From the NCBI GenBank assembly GCA_963281255.1, contig OY725496.1, positions 2,356,001 through 2,420,000 of the forward strand: a DNA stretch of 64,000 nucleotides, written 5' to 3'. The notes beneath the pieces were generated by a model. The model did no database searches, was not told where the DNA came from, and saw only the letters and a program-made list of their open reading frames with translations. The DNA comes from Aphrocallistes beatrix (Eukaryota > Porifera > Hexactinellida > Sceptrulophora > Aphrocallistidae). Shown here one piece after another: positions 10,646 to 22,600 of the stretch (position 1 is the stretch's first letter; every line of letters begins with the position of its first letter). The translations under genes were made by a program, and so were the position numbers.

Positions 10646-10815
10646 ACAAGCGCGCTTCGCCTGCTAGCGCTGCACGGGTGGTGGACACTTTGTGTCTGTC
10701 AGAGGAGCCTAGGCTCACATAGATTAATTATAAGGGAGATAACATCTCTAAATACGTCTGCCATAGCGTTATAATCAATATCACTCGAAAAATCACATAT
10801 TTATCAATTTTTAAA
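10646..10815 (+). repeat. GCH fragment (head and following ~90 bp)
   Basis: It begins ACAAGCGCGCTTCGC, continues through a degraded hairpin (GTGGACACTTTGTGTCTGTC) and the conserved TAAGGGAGATAACATCTCTA block, then stops. The 3' half is absent. Confidence 0.85.
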
Positions 10816-10974
10816 TTTTTAAAAGTATTGGCACTCAAATGAGATTCATGAACGCAGGACTTTTGATTTTATTATTATAATAAGGTTATGTAAATGTAGA
10901 ATTCTAACAACTTATTTTCTCCCTTTTCGATGTTATGCACATTTTAATGCGTTTGGGTATATCTAAAATATTTT

Positions 10975-11745
10975 TTTTATAAAAATAGGGTTGAAAGTCT
11001 CCCACTCGTTGAGGATAACTATTTCCAAATCTGTCAAGCCAGTGAATTCTTGAGTAGACAGTCTCTGATTGAGTACCCACCCAGTCGTTTTCTATAGGGT
11101 TTAAGTCCAGTGAGTAAGATCGCCATTTTAATAACTTCAGATGTTGACTCTCTTTCCATGATTTCTTGAACTTCTATTGATCAATTCAAAAATTGTGTTT
11201 ATCCTTCTGGATAGTGCACATCTGCAATCTCAAACAATCATTCAGGGAATCAATGTACATCTTAGAAGTGAAATTAGATGTAAAGACCTTCAATAAAGTA
11301 TCCACTCTAGCTGAAATACTGCCCATAAGTGTAGCTTTTGTGTGCAACCAACCTTTCAACCTAAATCGGGATTTCTTTTGCCTTCGTCCACATCCCCAAG
11401 CTACCTCGATTTAGCAGGACGGAACATGTATCTGTAAAAAAGACGCTTTTCCAGGTGTCCTTGATAAGACTTTTTGCCATTAAACTCTTTCCACAGCTGT
11501 TTCATGTGTCATAAATGGCCCCATGATGGGGGATTTATAGTTAACCCCGCAACTTTGAGTAGTTCGATAGACTGGTAGTAGACGGAGCATTTGAAAACTC
11601 CAAAGCAAGATTGACGTGAAGAAAACGAATATGCATCTTTGAGGAATAGTTTAGAGTTCTTATAATTGATTGTTTGTGCGAATAGCAAGTAACTCTAGGG
11701 CGTCCGCTGACTTTTTTGTGTTCCAAGCTATTTTGTCTCAATTTA
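10975..11745 (-). pseudogene. Decayed Tc1-family transposase
   Basis: On the minus strand the conserved Tc1 landmarks come in the right order: VSGRPRVT (N-terminal linker), SVFFTDTCSVLLNRGS around the first catalytic Asp, ATLMGSISA where GGIS-like residues normally sit, and SLDLNPIENDWV around the catalytic Glu. Stops and frame changes separate these blocks, and the first Asp region reads TDT where TDE is usual. No terminal repeats were found. It is an old copy of a cut-and-paste transposase that cannot be functional. Confidence 0.75.
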
Positions 11746-11784
11746 GTGATTTTATTCTAAAAAGGTCCTCATTGGTCCTCCAAA

Positions 11785-12095
11785 ATTTTTGTCGTTGATT
11801 TCATTTTATTACTGAGTGGTCTACTATCTAATCGTACTAGACGGTAGCTATTTTGAAGTTTACCACCTAGAGTTTAGTGATACTAAAAATTGAATATTAT
11901 TGGAAGGTTTTGGACGCATTTTTCAGTTAGTTTACTTATTTGATATTTTTTTGATATAGACCTGTTAGACATGGACCTCAAATATATATGGCTACTTTGG
12001 AGATTTAATAATGCAAAGAATCATTAGAATGGTCAATAAAATCATTTCAAAATATATCTAAGAGAATTCCTTTCTACAATACTCGGGGAATAATT
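11785..12095 (-). mobile_element. TTAA-1 fragment, diverged
   Basis: It matches the outer 300 bp of the TTAA-1 end (compare 12145-12480: the ATTGTATTACTGA..GGTCTACCATCTAAT block and the CCTAAAGTTTAGCG block) but lacks the extreme terminus. It is more diverged than the neighbouring full copy. Confidence 0.7.
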
Positions 12096-12102
12096 TGGTT
12101 AA

Positions 12103-15100
12103 GGATACCGCCCTCGAAAAATCTTGCCTGGCGTAAAAAAAAGATACAAAATGTTTTATTGCTAATTTCATTGTATTACTGATCGGTCTACCATCTGATA
12201 GCACTATTTGGACGGCATTTTTTTTTATTTTTTGCGAAATAACCCCCTAAAGTTTAGCGTTAATAAAAATTGAAAAATTATTAGAGGATTTTAACTCATT
12301 TACCAATTAGTTTATAACTTATTTGATATTTTTTTAATGATATGAACCTTAACATTGTTTTAGCACCTTGATTATAAAACACAAAGATTTAAAAATATGG
12401 GCAAATAAAATCCAAACAAAATAGCTCTATAAGAGAGTTCATTTAAATAATCCTCGGGAAATCGCAAGTTTGATCTCAGATATTTAGCGATCACTGGGTC
12501 AGAAATAAAATTCTGATCGTTTCAAAAAAAATTTGTTCGGATCCGACCATTTGTTCTTGAGATATCGCATATTATAGGCAAAGTTCGGCCATAATATCAA
12601 TCTAAGGTCCCGAAAGAGGCTGATGTCATATCTTAAAAACTATTGTAGATATATAATATATTATATCCTTAAGGATACCGCCCTCGAAAAAACATATGAT
12701 TTGCATTACAGCATACGATGAAAGTAGAGCTATAAGAGATGTTAAGGGTGGGGAGGTATCTCCATCAAGAAATACTGGCACATTCCAAACCGTTTTTGAT
12801 TCTCATTTCTAGATTTTGAGATACAGTGTCTCAAAGTCTGTTTTTAAAATTTTCCGCTAGCACATCTTAATGGTAGAAATTTAGGCACTCAATGAATTGT
12901 TTAGGACATACCAAGGAATCAAACGCTTCCAAAATCGAATTATAGATAGTCTACCATATTTGCAACTTCATAGGACCAGAAGAAAGTTAAAATGACAAAT
13001 ATTGTAAATTTTATCGGTGTCCGAAAAAAAAGGGCCAAAAAACGGCGAAAAATGTCTGTTTTTGGGGGAAATAATGAATAAAATCACCGAGTTAGAATAT
13101 ATCCAAAAAATGGTGGTCCCACGTTCATCGCCTAATGATATGAAACAACTCTTGAAATTTTCAAACCTCTATCTCAAACCAAATTTGAGAAATAATTCTG
13201 TAAAGACGGTCAATTGTGAAAGTTTAAAGTCCCGAGATATAGAGATTTTAAGTTTAGTTGTTAAGAAGAATGTAAAATGAGTTATTAATAATGCACATAA
13301 GCATCCACAGACATTTATTCGCATCCATACTGCTGATTTAGGTATATTAAAGCCAAATATTTACCAAAAATAGCAAAAGTACCCTGAAAATCCACAAATT
13401 TCCTTGAGGCCCCTAACTCCGAATATTTTGAGATAATTGTAGATAATATTTCATATTCCTGGGACTGCTAAGTATAATCTATCAGTTTAGAATGAATAAA
13501 AAGCTTCCAAAAGGTATATTAGGAAGTTAGAACAAAAGTCTACGACTTTTAGTTTCGAAGTTAGGATTTTCGAAAAATGCCACGTCATCATATGACAAAA
13601 ATTTAAAAACTTAACATTCCATAGGGTGTAGTGCAATTATTATCAAAGAATCATATATGTACACTCATAAAAAGTATATTAGGAAGTGAGAACTAAGAAT
13701 TTGGACTTGTATTTATAAAGATAGAGAGATATCTCTTTCTGGACCCTAAATGGGGGTTTTTGACCGAATCTGCGAGGTCCAAGGCCAGAAATTTCAAAAT
13801 AATCATCAAAAGTTCTCCAATTTTTCTGTACATATTATTAACGGAAATTGTATTCACTATTTAGCATAAAGGCTAAATTTGGACACATATTTAATGATTA
13901 GATTCGCCATTTTCTAATAGATTCAAAGTTCTCCATAGAATTTGTATTACAATTAAATCAATGATAAGTCGAGAATTATTTATTTTTTGACAAAGGAATG
14001 GTCGAGGAACCTATATATTTTCGCATATATTCTTTTATTTAAGGATATAATATATTATATATCTACAATAGTTTTTAAGATATGACATCAGCCTCTTTCG
14101 GGACCTTAGAGGGATATTATGGCCGAACTTTACCTATAATATGCGATATATCAAGAACAAATGATCGGATCTGAACAATTTTTTTTTTGAAACGATCAGA
14201 ATTTTATTTCTGATCCAAGGATCGCTAAATATCTGAGATCAAACTTGCGATTTCCTCGAGGATTATATAAATGAACTCCCTTATAGAGCTATTTTGTTTG
14301 GATTTTATTTGCCCATTCTTTTAAATCTTTGTGTTTTATAATCTCCAAAGGTGCTAAAACAATGTTAAGGTTCATATCATTAAAAAAATATCAAATAAGT
14401 TAAAAACTAATTGGTAAATGAGTTAAAATCCTCTAATAATTTTTCAATTTTTATTAACGCTAAACTTTAGGGGGTTATTTCGCAAAAAATAAAAGAAAAT
14501 GCCGTTCAAATAGTGCTATCAGATGGTAGACCGATCAGTAATACAATGAAATTAGCAATAAAACATTTTGCTGTTTTTTTTTAGGCCAGGTAAGGTTTTT
14601 CGAGTGCGGTATCCTTAAATAAAAGGATATATGCGAAAATATATAGGTTCCTCGACCATTCCTTTGTCAAAAAATAAATAATTCTCGACTTATCATTGAT
14701 TTAATTGTAATACAAATTCTATGGAGAACTTTGAGTATATTGGAAAATGGCGAATCTAATCATTGAATATGTGTCCAAATTTAGCTATTATGCTAAATAG
14801 TGAATACAATTGCAGTTAATAATATGTACCGAAAAATTGGAGAACTTTTGATAATTATTTTGAAAGTTCTGGCCTTGGACCTCGCAGATTCGGTCAAAAA
14901 CCCCCATTTAGGGTCCAAAAAGAGATATCTCTCTATCTTTGTAAATACAAGTCCAAATTCTTAGTTCTCACTTCCTAATATACTTTTTTATGAGTGTACA
15001 TATATGATTATTTGATAATAATTGCACTACACCCCATGGAATGTTAAGTTTTAGATTTTTGTCATATGATGACGTAGCATTTTTCGAAAATCCTAACTTC

Positions 15101-15985
15101 GAAACTAAAATTCGTAGACTTTCGCTCTAACTTCCTAATATACTTTTTGAGAAGCTTTTTATTCATTCTAAACTGATAGATTATACTTCGCAGTGCCAGG
15201 AATATGAAATATTATCCACAGTTATCTCAAAATATTCGGAGTTAGGGGCCTCAAGGAAATTTGTGGATTTTCAGAGTACTTTTGCTATTTTTGGTAAATA
15301 TTTGGCTTTAATATACCAAAATCAGCAGTATGGATGCGAATAAATGTCTGTGGATGCTTATGTGCATTATTAATAACTCATTTTACATTCTTCTTAACAC
15401 CTAAACTTAAAATCTCTATATCTCGGGACTTTAAAATTTCAAAATTGACCGTCTTTACAGAATTATTTCTCAAATTTGGTTTGAGATAGAAGTTTGAAAA
15501 TTTCAAGAGTTGTTTCATATCATTAGGCGATGAACGTAGGACCACCATTTTTTGGATATATTCTAACTCGGTGATTATATTCATGATTTCGCCAAAAAAA
15601 CAGACATTTTTGCCCTTTTTTGTCCCTTTTTTTTCGGACACCGATAAAATTTACAATATTTGTCATTTTAACTTTCTTCTGGTCCTATGAAGTTGCAAAT
15701 ATGGTAGACTATCTATAATTCGATTTTGGAAGCGTTTGATTCCTTGGTATGTCCTAAACAATTCATTGAGTGTCTAAATTTCTACCATTAAGATGTGCTA
15801 GCGGAAAATTTAAAAAACAGACTTTGAGACAATGTATCTCAAAAACTAGAAATGAGAATCAAAAACGGTTTGGAATGTGCCAGTATTTCTTGATGGAGAT
15901 ACCTCCCCACCCTTAACATCTCTTATACCTCTACTTTCATCGTATGCTGTAATGCAAATCATATGTTTTTTCGAGGGCGGTATCC
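12103..15985 (-). mobile_element. TTAA-1 outer copy, split by a second TTAA-1
   Basis: Termini GGATACCGCCCTCGAAAAA (left) and TTTTTCGAGGGCGGTATCC (right) are flanked by TTAA at 12099-12102 and 15986-15989. Removing the inner element and one TTAA leaves about 1.94 kb. The two halves are 12103-12668 and 14619-15985, each the reverse complement of the matching part of the inner copy. No transposase was recognised. An 87-aa minus-strand frame at 15378-15641 mirrors one at 13017-13280, but this follows from the inverted copies. TTAA target use is known for piggyBac-type transposases, but the termini are not a piggyBac type I recognise. Confidence 0.93.
12673..14614 (+). mobile_element. TTAA-1 inner copy, complete, 1942 bp
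   Basis: Inserted into the outer copy with TTAA duplicated at 12669-12672 and 14615-14618. The ends are GGATACCGCCCTCGAAAAAA and CGAGTGCGGTATCC. The empty site, visible inside this copy at about 14034-14050, reads TTTATTTAAGGATATAATAT, which resembles the element's own end (TTAAGGATA). The structure makes 12103-15985 look like a huge interrupted palindrome, but nesting explains it fully. No protein domain was recognised. Confidence 0.93.
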
Positions 15986-15989
15986 TTAA

Positions 15990-16170
15990 TGGTACATATT
16001 TACATCAGAAATATAATTCTGATCATTTTTTAAGATTTGTTCAGATCCGACCATTGATTGGTTCATGAGTTATGGCTTATTATAGGTATAGTTCTTGAAT
16101 AAAACCTCACTAGGTCCCGAAGGCCTCGACCATATAAAGAATTGAATATATAAAAGCATTAAAATCTGAA
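15990..16170 (-). mobile_element. TTAA-1 fragment, diverged
   Basis: The blocks TCAGAAATATAATTCTGATC, GATCCGACCATTGATTGG and AGGTCCCGAAGGCC match 12490-12620 in order but with many changes. It abuts the outer TTAA-1 copy. Confidence 0.6.
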
Positions 16171-16214
16171 ATGGACTTATACAATCATATAAAGTTTCAT
16201 TAAATATCCTTTGT

Positions 16215-16400
16215 CAAAAGAATATTTCTCGACTTATCGTAAATCCGTGAAATTCTTATACTACATAACCATGGATGATTTTGTAGCGTAGAATTATGAT
16301 AATATTCGTAGAATCGTGAGATTTAGTTTCACTTACTTAAATTGCCTTGTGGTTCATTATGAAATGAGCATACTACTGGCTCTGATCGACCTGCATTTAT
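16215..16400. repeat. Segment duplicated in inverted orientation at 27217-27365
   Basis: Blocks such as ATAACCATGGATGATTTTG, TCGTGAGATTTAGTTTCACTT and TTGCCTTGTGGTTCATTATG appear as reverse complements at 27217-27365. No ends could be defined, so the nature of the repeat is open. Confidence 0.65.
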
Positions 16401-16439
16401 TATATATTGCAGCAACAAAAATAATATCATCATAATAGC

Positions 16440-16496
16440 TACAAGCGCGCTTCGCTTGCTTGCGTTGCGCGGCTGGCGGACACAAAGTGTCCGCCA
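16440..16496 (+). repeat. GCH head alone
   Basis: ACAAGCGCGCTTCGCTTGC and the perfect hairpin GGCGGACAC-AAA-GTGTCCGCC, cut directly at the terminus of the inverted long GCH copy that follows. The loop is AAA where most copies have TTT. Confidence 0.88.
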
Positions 16497-17698
16497 AAAT
16501 GCTAGGATTTTTGTTTTTTGTTTGTTTGTTTGTTTGTCCGAATTGATTGAAGAATTAGCAAGTCGTAGAAATACGAAAATTGGCATGTAGGTGTCAAATG
16601 ATGAATCTAGGATTAAGTTCTAAGATCTAAGCGAAATTTCCACACCTCTGCAAAAAAATGTAAAACAATTTTTCACACCTTTTCTATACAAAATATATTA
16701 CTACACTATCACAATAGAAATCATTGTACAAGTACGACACTACAATAAATAGATCGTCATTGTTATTAACACTTCAAAGCCACAACTTTTGTTTGATATC
16801 TTAAATGTATTATATTGTATGGCAATAAAAAAGATTATGTGCATATTTTCACACCTTTATATACATATTTTCACACCATTTGATGAATTTTGAAAATAAT
16901 GCTAGAGACTAGCTTCCAACGGGTGACATGGGGTTTTCAGGGGCGTAGATTTCGAATATCATATTTTCAGATCTATATGATAAATTATTTGTTTACTTTT
17001 GTTTGCAATAGATACATAAAGTAAACAAATTGCAAAAATAGGCTAGACACTAGCTTCCAACGGTTGAAATTGGGTTTTCAGGGGCGTAGATTTCGAATAT
17101 CATATTTTCAGATCTATATGATAAATTATTTGTTTACTTTTGTTTGCAATAGATACCTAAAGTAAACAAATTACAAAAATAGGCTAGAGACTAGCTTCCA
17201 ACGGTTGACATGGGGTCTTCAGGGGTGTAGATTTCGAATATCATATTTTCGAGTAAATTTGACGATCAATTTGTTTACTTTTGTTAAAATAGATACATAA
17301 AGTAAATAAATCTCAAAAATATGGTAGAAACTTGCTTTCAACGGTTGACATGGTGTTTTCAAGGGTGTTGATTTCGAATATCACATTTTCGAGTAAAATT
17401 GATGATCAATTTGTTTACCTTTTTTGACAATAGATACATAAAGTAAACAAATTACAAAAATGGGTTAGAGACTAGCTTCCAACGGTTGACATTGGATTTT
17501 TAGTGCTCTAGATTTCGAATATTATATTTTCGGATCCATATGAGAAATTATTCGTTGATCTTTGTTTACGATATTTATATAAAGGAAAAATTCCCAAAAT
17601 ATGTTAGATTGAGTAACTCCAGTCGCCCACAGGGCGACTCTGCGGATACGCAGTGTCCGCAAGCCGCGCAGCGCAAGCAAGCGGAGCGTGCTTGTTCT
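16497..17698 (-). repeat. GCH long variant, inverted, with tandem repeats
   Basis: It begins AAAATGCTAGGATTTTTG (the reverse of the end seen at 7654) and ends with the head on the minus strand (CAAGCGAGC-type, hairpins GCGGACACTGCGTATCCGC and AGTCGCCC-ACA-GGGCGACT). Between about 16905 and 17560 there are five to six units of about 125 bp containing CTAGCTTCCAACGG and GGGTTTTCAGGGGCGTAGAT. It has more units than the copy at 6671. Confidence 0.87.
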
Positions 17699-17989
17699 CT
17701 AATACACTGCAACATTAATACTACCTATTCCGATAAATTGGCTGGAGCATCAATATATTGAATGAAAGAACAAAGTGGTCACAATAAAAGCTTTGAATTA
17801 CCAAACTTTCGGAAAGCAAATAAAAATCGGAACGAGTGGGGAGGGTAACAAGTATCGAAATTTATTTACATGGCCTATACTTTATTTTACACGCACACTT
17901 CACTTGCCAGTCATGAGTAAGTAAGTTATATTATTGCGGCTTAAATTGATAAAATATACAATCCTAGAACATTGTGCAGGATGGTGAAG

Positions 17990-19160
17990 GAGTGAAACTT
18001 CAAGTTCCTACTCGTGGTAAGCAAATAGTACTTGTACATAATACAGTCCAAACTGTGGGAAGGGAGGGTGGAAATATGATGAGTTGCGGCGTTGCCGCAC
18101 CTGATGGAATCATTGAGTTAGTTGTGGATACCACGCGTATGACATTTTTAAAGTCCCGCCGTACCACTTTTCGAAAGGGTGTGCTGCGCCTGGGGTGGAT
18201 CTAATATGCGATCGCGCTGAAACTTCAGATGGCTACAAACACATTCTTGTTACTGTGTGTTAGCTTTCCAAGTATGTCGTCGCTTGAGCACTCAAAAACA
18301 AAAGATTATAGGACAACGGGGAGATATCTACCTCGGAATGGGATTACCCGATGTTATTCAACACGACCAAGGGAAGGAATTTACTTCCAAGCTATTGATG
18401 CAAAATTATTTAGAAATGTTGCGACAATTGTTTAGGGATGGAAACAGCATTGGGTTAACAATGCTGTTAACAGATTTATTTTTATTATAATTATCAGCAA
18501 AATAAAAGCCCTGTTATTGCAGTATTTCTACAATCCCTGCAATTGTGAATTCAAAATTAAATTATTAGATATTCTTTATTAGCTATTTTAAGACTTTTAT
18601 CAGAAAATAAATTTTTAAAATCGTAGCACGAGAGCATACAATCCAATGGCCAACGGATTGGTTGAAGCACATTATAAGATATTGAAATCATAAGTTTTAA
18701 CTATCACTAAGAATGATTTCAAATTCATTTTAGTAGTTTGCTGTACTTTTATACTGTAGTAAATTGAAGATGATGGACCTTGAAAGTAGAAAAGATTGGC
18801 GGAATTCTTAAAATCTGCTGTACTCTGTATGAACTCGACATTCAAAAAATCCCATGGTACTACTCCATTCAGAGTTATGTGGGATAGGGATTCCCGGGAT
18901 GAAGAACTAGCTCCATCTATCATCAATGATTCAGTTTCTGCAGAAGATGACTTCGTTGAAGAGGATGCTATTTATTCTCTATGTGGACTCCGAGAATTAT
19001 TCAGATAAAACAGAAGACATATATTCTTTGCCAGTCGAACAACCAATCGAGTCATTTGCCAATCTGAAAGAATATCGTGAAAGTAGGTATAAATTTGTTC
19101 ATAAAAATATCACAGCTTAGCGAATGAAACAAAAGAGGCAATATGATAAAAAAAGTCAAT
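17990..19160 (+). mobile_element. Gypsy-type integrase fossil
   Basis: A broken retroviral-type integrase core (rve), which in a live element would insert cDNA into the genome. Recognisable parts in order are a GYKHILVTVC strand around the first catalytic region, GLPDVIQHDQGKEFTSKL around the second, and YNPMANGLVEAHYKILK around the third, followed by the linker FKKSHGTTPFRVMW typical of gypsy integrases. A charged tail extends to about 19150. No LTR, gag or reverse transcriptase was seen here. It is clearly broken, with several breaks, and looks old. Confidence 0.8.
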
Positions 19161-20790
19161 CAAAATAGGTTTGTTAGCTTGTAGAATTATTTCTTTTACT
19201 GCAGGCACTATATTAGAATACAATGGGAACTAATTGCGGTGGAGTAACCAAAGAGTATTTACAGATTTTAATTTAATTTGTAACGACGTAGCAATCGAGA
19301 TAAGATTTTTAGTGTGAATTTCTTTGAAATCCTATTAAAAAATAGCAAGTTTAAAGCTGAACAGTTAAAAATTGCTGGCATTCGTAAATTTAGTTTACTC
19401 GTACTTTGACTACGGAAATGCTAAATCGAATTTAAATGTAAAGCCATCACATACCATATAGCAATGTTACATGTCGTACATCAATTATGTTGAATGGAAT
19501 GTGCAAATTCTATATATTATCGTTAATTTAATGTTTCCCTGTTAATATTATAATTGTGTAAAATAACAAAGTACCCGGATTATTTAGGCATTGTTTAGGT
19601 GATGCTATTATTTGCACCAACATGCCCAAATTAAAGAAAATGCCTAATACCAACAGCAAGAGAATCTAGGGTCCTATACTGTTTCACGTATAACGGAAAG
19701 TCATGCCTTCATTCCAAATCCGAAAGGTATGAAAAAAGATAAAAAGGTTCCGATTGATATTGTACTACCTTATTCCAACGTGATGCTGTATCAATCGAAC
19801 AGCCATCAAACAAAAGAGTACATACGGTATATTTCAATTCAAATTATTTTGATGTTATTAAATGACGAAGTTTTTATGACTCCATTGCATGAAGCATTAC
19901 ACAAAAAGCTCCATCACAATCATAGTTACGTTGCCAACACTCTTCTCTTCAGTTTTCTTCAAGATGTTACTGTAGAAAGAATGGTAATATCTATTCTTAA
20001 CAAGTAGTACTTCTGCCCACAATCATACCTACAATCCATAGAAAGCAGAAATCAGAGAGCTTTTACTGAGTTGGACAGCTGAACTATACCGAGTATTGGA
20101 GATATTCTTGCTACCAAATACACCCTCAAGTATTGTATGGAGTTGTAAGTACTACATTTAACTTCAGTAATACAATTAATGGGACCGCACTGTTGCATGA
20201 GATATTGAACCCCCCTCTAATAATGATCCCCCCTCCTAAAAGAAACCATGGATAGTCAGGGGAGTTATTAACTCATGGGGGGGGGTCATTATCCTACACG
20301 AGTTGCGTTTGATAATGACCCTCCTTTATTAAGCTTCATGTTCAATAATAATTATGCTAAATTCTGCAACATCAGTGAGCTCTTACCTCATTGATGCGAC
20401 TTGATTATTGTCATCATTGCATGACAGTTGCAAACTAATTTTAATAATACTGCACTTATTAAACCACAGGAAGCACTAAATGTTCTAGTATCTATTACGT
20501 TATTATTCTAGCTTACTACGCAATAATTCTAAATTAGAAATGAAAGACAAGTAATACCATTGAATGGATTAAACTACTTATGGCATCAACAAAATTTAGG
20601 AATATCATGAGAGGTGACAGAAATGAATTAACAACTAATACAAATCCGGATGTAGAGAATAAACTTTTCCTAAAAAGTATTTTTCTGCCATTCTGTTAGC
20701 TTAGGTGATAGCATATAGTTATACTTGTACCATACATCATTGAGACGTATTATTTAGTAGAAATGTTTACCCATCGATACTGTAAATCCA
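19161..20790. other. No identified gene; one unassigned 92-codon frame
   Basis: AT-rich DNA. The frame at 19729-20007 (begins MKKDKKVPIDIVLPYSN) has no family I recognise. A local patch at 20195-20345 has several C- and G-runs with paired motifs (GGGGGTCATTAT against ATAATGACCC), perhaps a small inverted-repeat element whose ends I could not fix. Confidence 0.35.
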
Positions 20791-20791
20791 G

Positions 20792-21907
20792 CTAGTTTAT
20801 TGCACAGGCAATTTTGAGCTTTACGCGTGCGTATGTGATGTAGATTATCTCATCAATATCTTGAGGGGTGCAGGGAATTTTAGGGAGATGACCAAGCTCA
20901 ATAACGAATATTGAAGGAATCACAAGGAAATATCCAGAGAGTTGCTCAAGACTACAGTCATTCGATTGACATTTCTTACATGTTAGGGGTAAAATCCTCA
21001 TCAAATATGGTTTGTAGGGTAGACGTGACATTACTTATGCTTCCCAGTTGAGGTGTTATGGTAAATTGATCACAGCAGCTGTAGCATTGTAATGTTGATG
21101 AATAAACGTCATTGGAAAGGCCATGTTTCTTAGTATTTTAATGAAAGAAGATTCAGAGCCATAAAAATCAAACTGTTTGACTATAACATCGTACGTTACA
21201 TGAATATTAATCAATCTTGCAATACAGTCTCGGAGTTTATCAAATTTTAGGTCATGTATGAGTTTTGAAAAATGTTTTACATCTGGGTTTTAAGAAATTT
21301 ATGCGAAATCGAGCTTACTCATTTTGCTTTGATAGAGACTGATTAACGAAATTATATTATCAATCAAACATGTATTGAAGTGAGATATGTCATTAAATTG
21401 TCCCTGCCAAACGGAAATAAGTTTTCAAACATAGAATTGGGCGTGCACGAATTAAATTCTAGGTCAACAGAAGTTGATTTGACGTCCATACTGAGTTCTC
21501 TAGCTTCAATATCCGATTCGACGTGCATAACCTGAGAATTCGCGATATATTCGTGAATAACTGGCAGGAGAACAGTTAGAGGATAGTCTCGTTTGTGGGC
21601 ATCACTAATGTCTATCTGTCTGCAAACAAGGATATTCGTCATTCCACTGGGAAGCTAACAAGGGATTTTTTCTAAATTATATAATCAAATGGAGTTGTGG
21701 GATGGTATGCAATGAGATCATTAAATCGCATGTAATATGATCAGACAAAAATGATTCCTCATTTAAAGCGGTCAGAAGTTCAGGTTTGATCTCATTAATA
21801 ATCTCGAGCTGCTGTTCTTCTGAAAGGTGAGGTGGCTTTGCAGGAGATTCCAAAATTTCAGCCATTGCACCAATATTACTGTCTCCACCTAAATTTTTAA
21901 AAATCAA
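20792..21907 (-). pseudogene. Remnant of an unidentified protein next to the minus-strand integrase fossil
   Basis: Three coding-like blocks run in order on the minus strand: LSEEQQLEIINEIKPELL then CDLMISLHTIPQ; DAHKRDYPLTVLLPVIHEY; and a C-terminal block with TCKKCQSNDCSLEQLSGYF, IFVIELGHLP and DIDEIIYITYARVKLKIACA. The last block resembles in outline the ubiquitin-hydrolase-like domains found in some transposon proteins, with a CxxC before it, but this is only an impression. Breaks separate the blocks. It lies just downstream of the integrase blocks on the same strand, so both may have belonged to one element. Confidence 0.45.
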
Positions 21908-21949
21908 TAAAATTTGGAATTTTGCAAAAGCTTATTCATATATCGAGTA

Positions 21950-22600
21950 TCTACTGTACATTAACTCGATTTGATCAGTCTGGTTGTCTGCCAGTATTAT
22001 CACTATATTTTACATAGTATACCAATCTCACCAGGTTTATAAATATCATTAGACCACAACTACTAAATGATATAACGGACATGTGATACTGGATAAACCC
22101 ATTTTTTGACAAAATATCGAAATTTCACTGCTAGTTAACTGATGTAATCAGACAGCTTTCTAAGATTGCCATCACAAAATTACTTGCATATTGCCTAATC
22201 GGGTGAAAATACGTAATTCAAGAACATAACAAGATTTTATTCTATTTTCAGTATAGAATCTAGGCGATATCTTTTTGGTTTCACCCTCGCTTAGCTTTCC
22301 AAATAGTAATAGAATTTCTGAAGATCTAATTTTTTGCATAAAAATTGGGTAATCAATTTTTTAATGTACATAATTTTTCAATAAAGAATTAAATAAAACT
22401 CAAATACATTTTGTCAAAAACGGAAGAGGGCAATCAACGAGGTAGCTGGGAGCGATCGAGTACGAAAATAAGCATGCGTTTCCTTGTTACCCGGATGGAT
22501 ATTTCTGTAGTTTTATCACTCTATGATACAAGTTTGAAATAGTAACTAACAAATACATAACTAATTTAGCCTTGATTTTTGGAATAAATATATTACCTAT
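21950..22600. other. No recognisable feature
   Basis: AT-rich DNA between the two blocks of minus-strand remnants. No frame or terminal repeat could be supported. Confidence 0.3.

Noticed and set aside
13017-15641. Two mirrored 87-aa frames (MSEKKGPKNGEKC... and MSEKKGTKKGKNV...) that look like a conserved gene
   Set aside because: They occupy the same position in two inverted copies of TTAA-1, so similarity follows from the repeat. In the third copy (28429-30332) the frame is not kept.
12103-15985. A single 3.9-kb palindromic element
   Set aside because: TTAA duplications at inner and outer borders and the size of the remaining outer copy show nested insertion of two separate copies.
6840-17560. 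CRISPR-like arrays in the 125-bp repeats
   Set aside because: Units are imperfect, longer than CRISPR repeats, have no spacers of constant length, and the DNA is eukaryotic.
20195-20345. C- and G-run patch as a G-quadruplex-forming regulatory site
   Set aside because: Runs are irregular and paired with each other; a small degraded inverted repeat is as likely and nothing nearby needs regulation.
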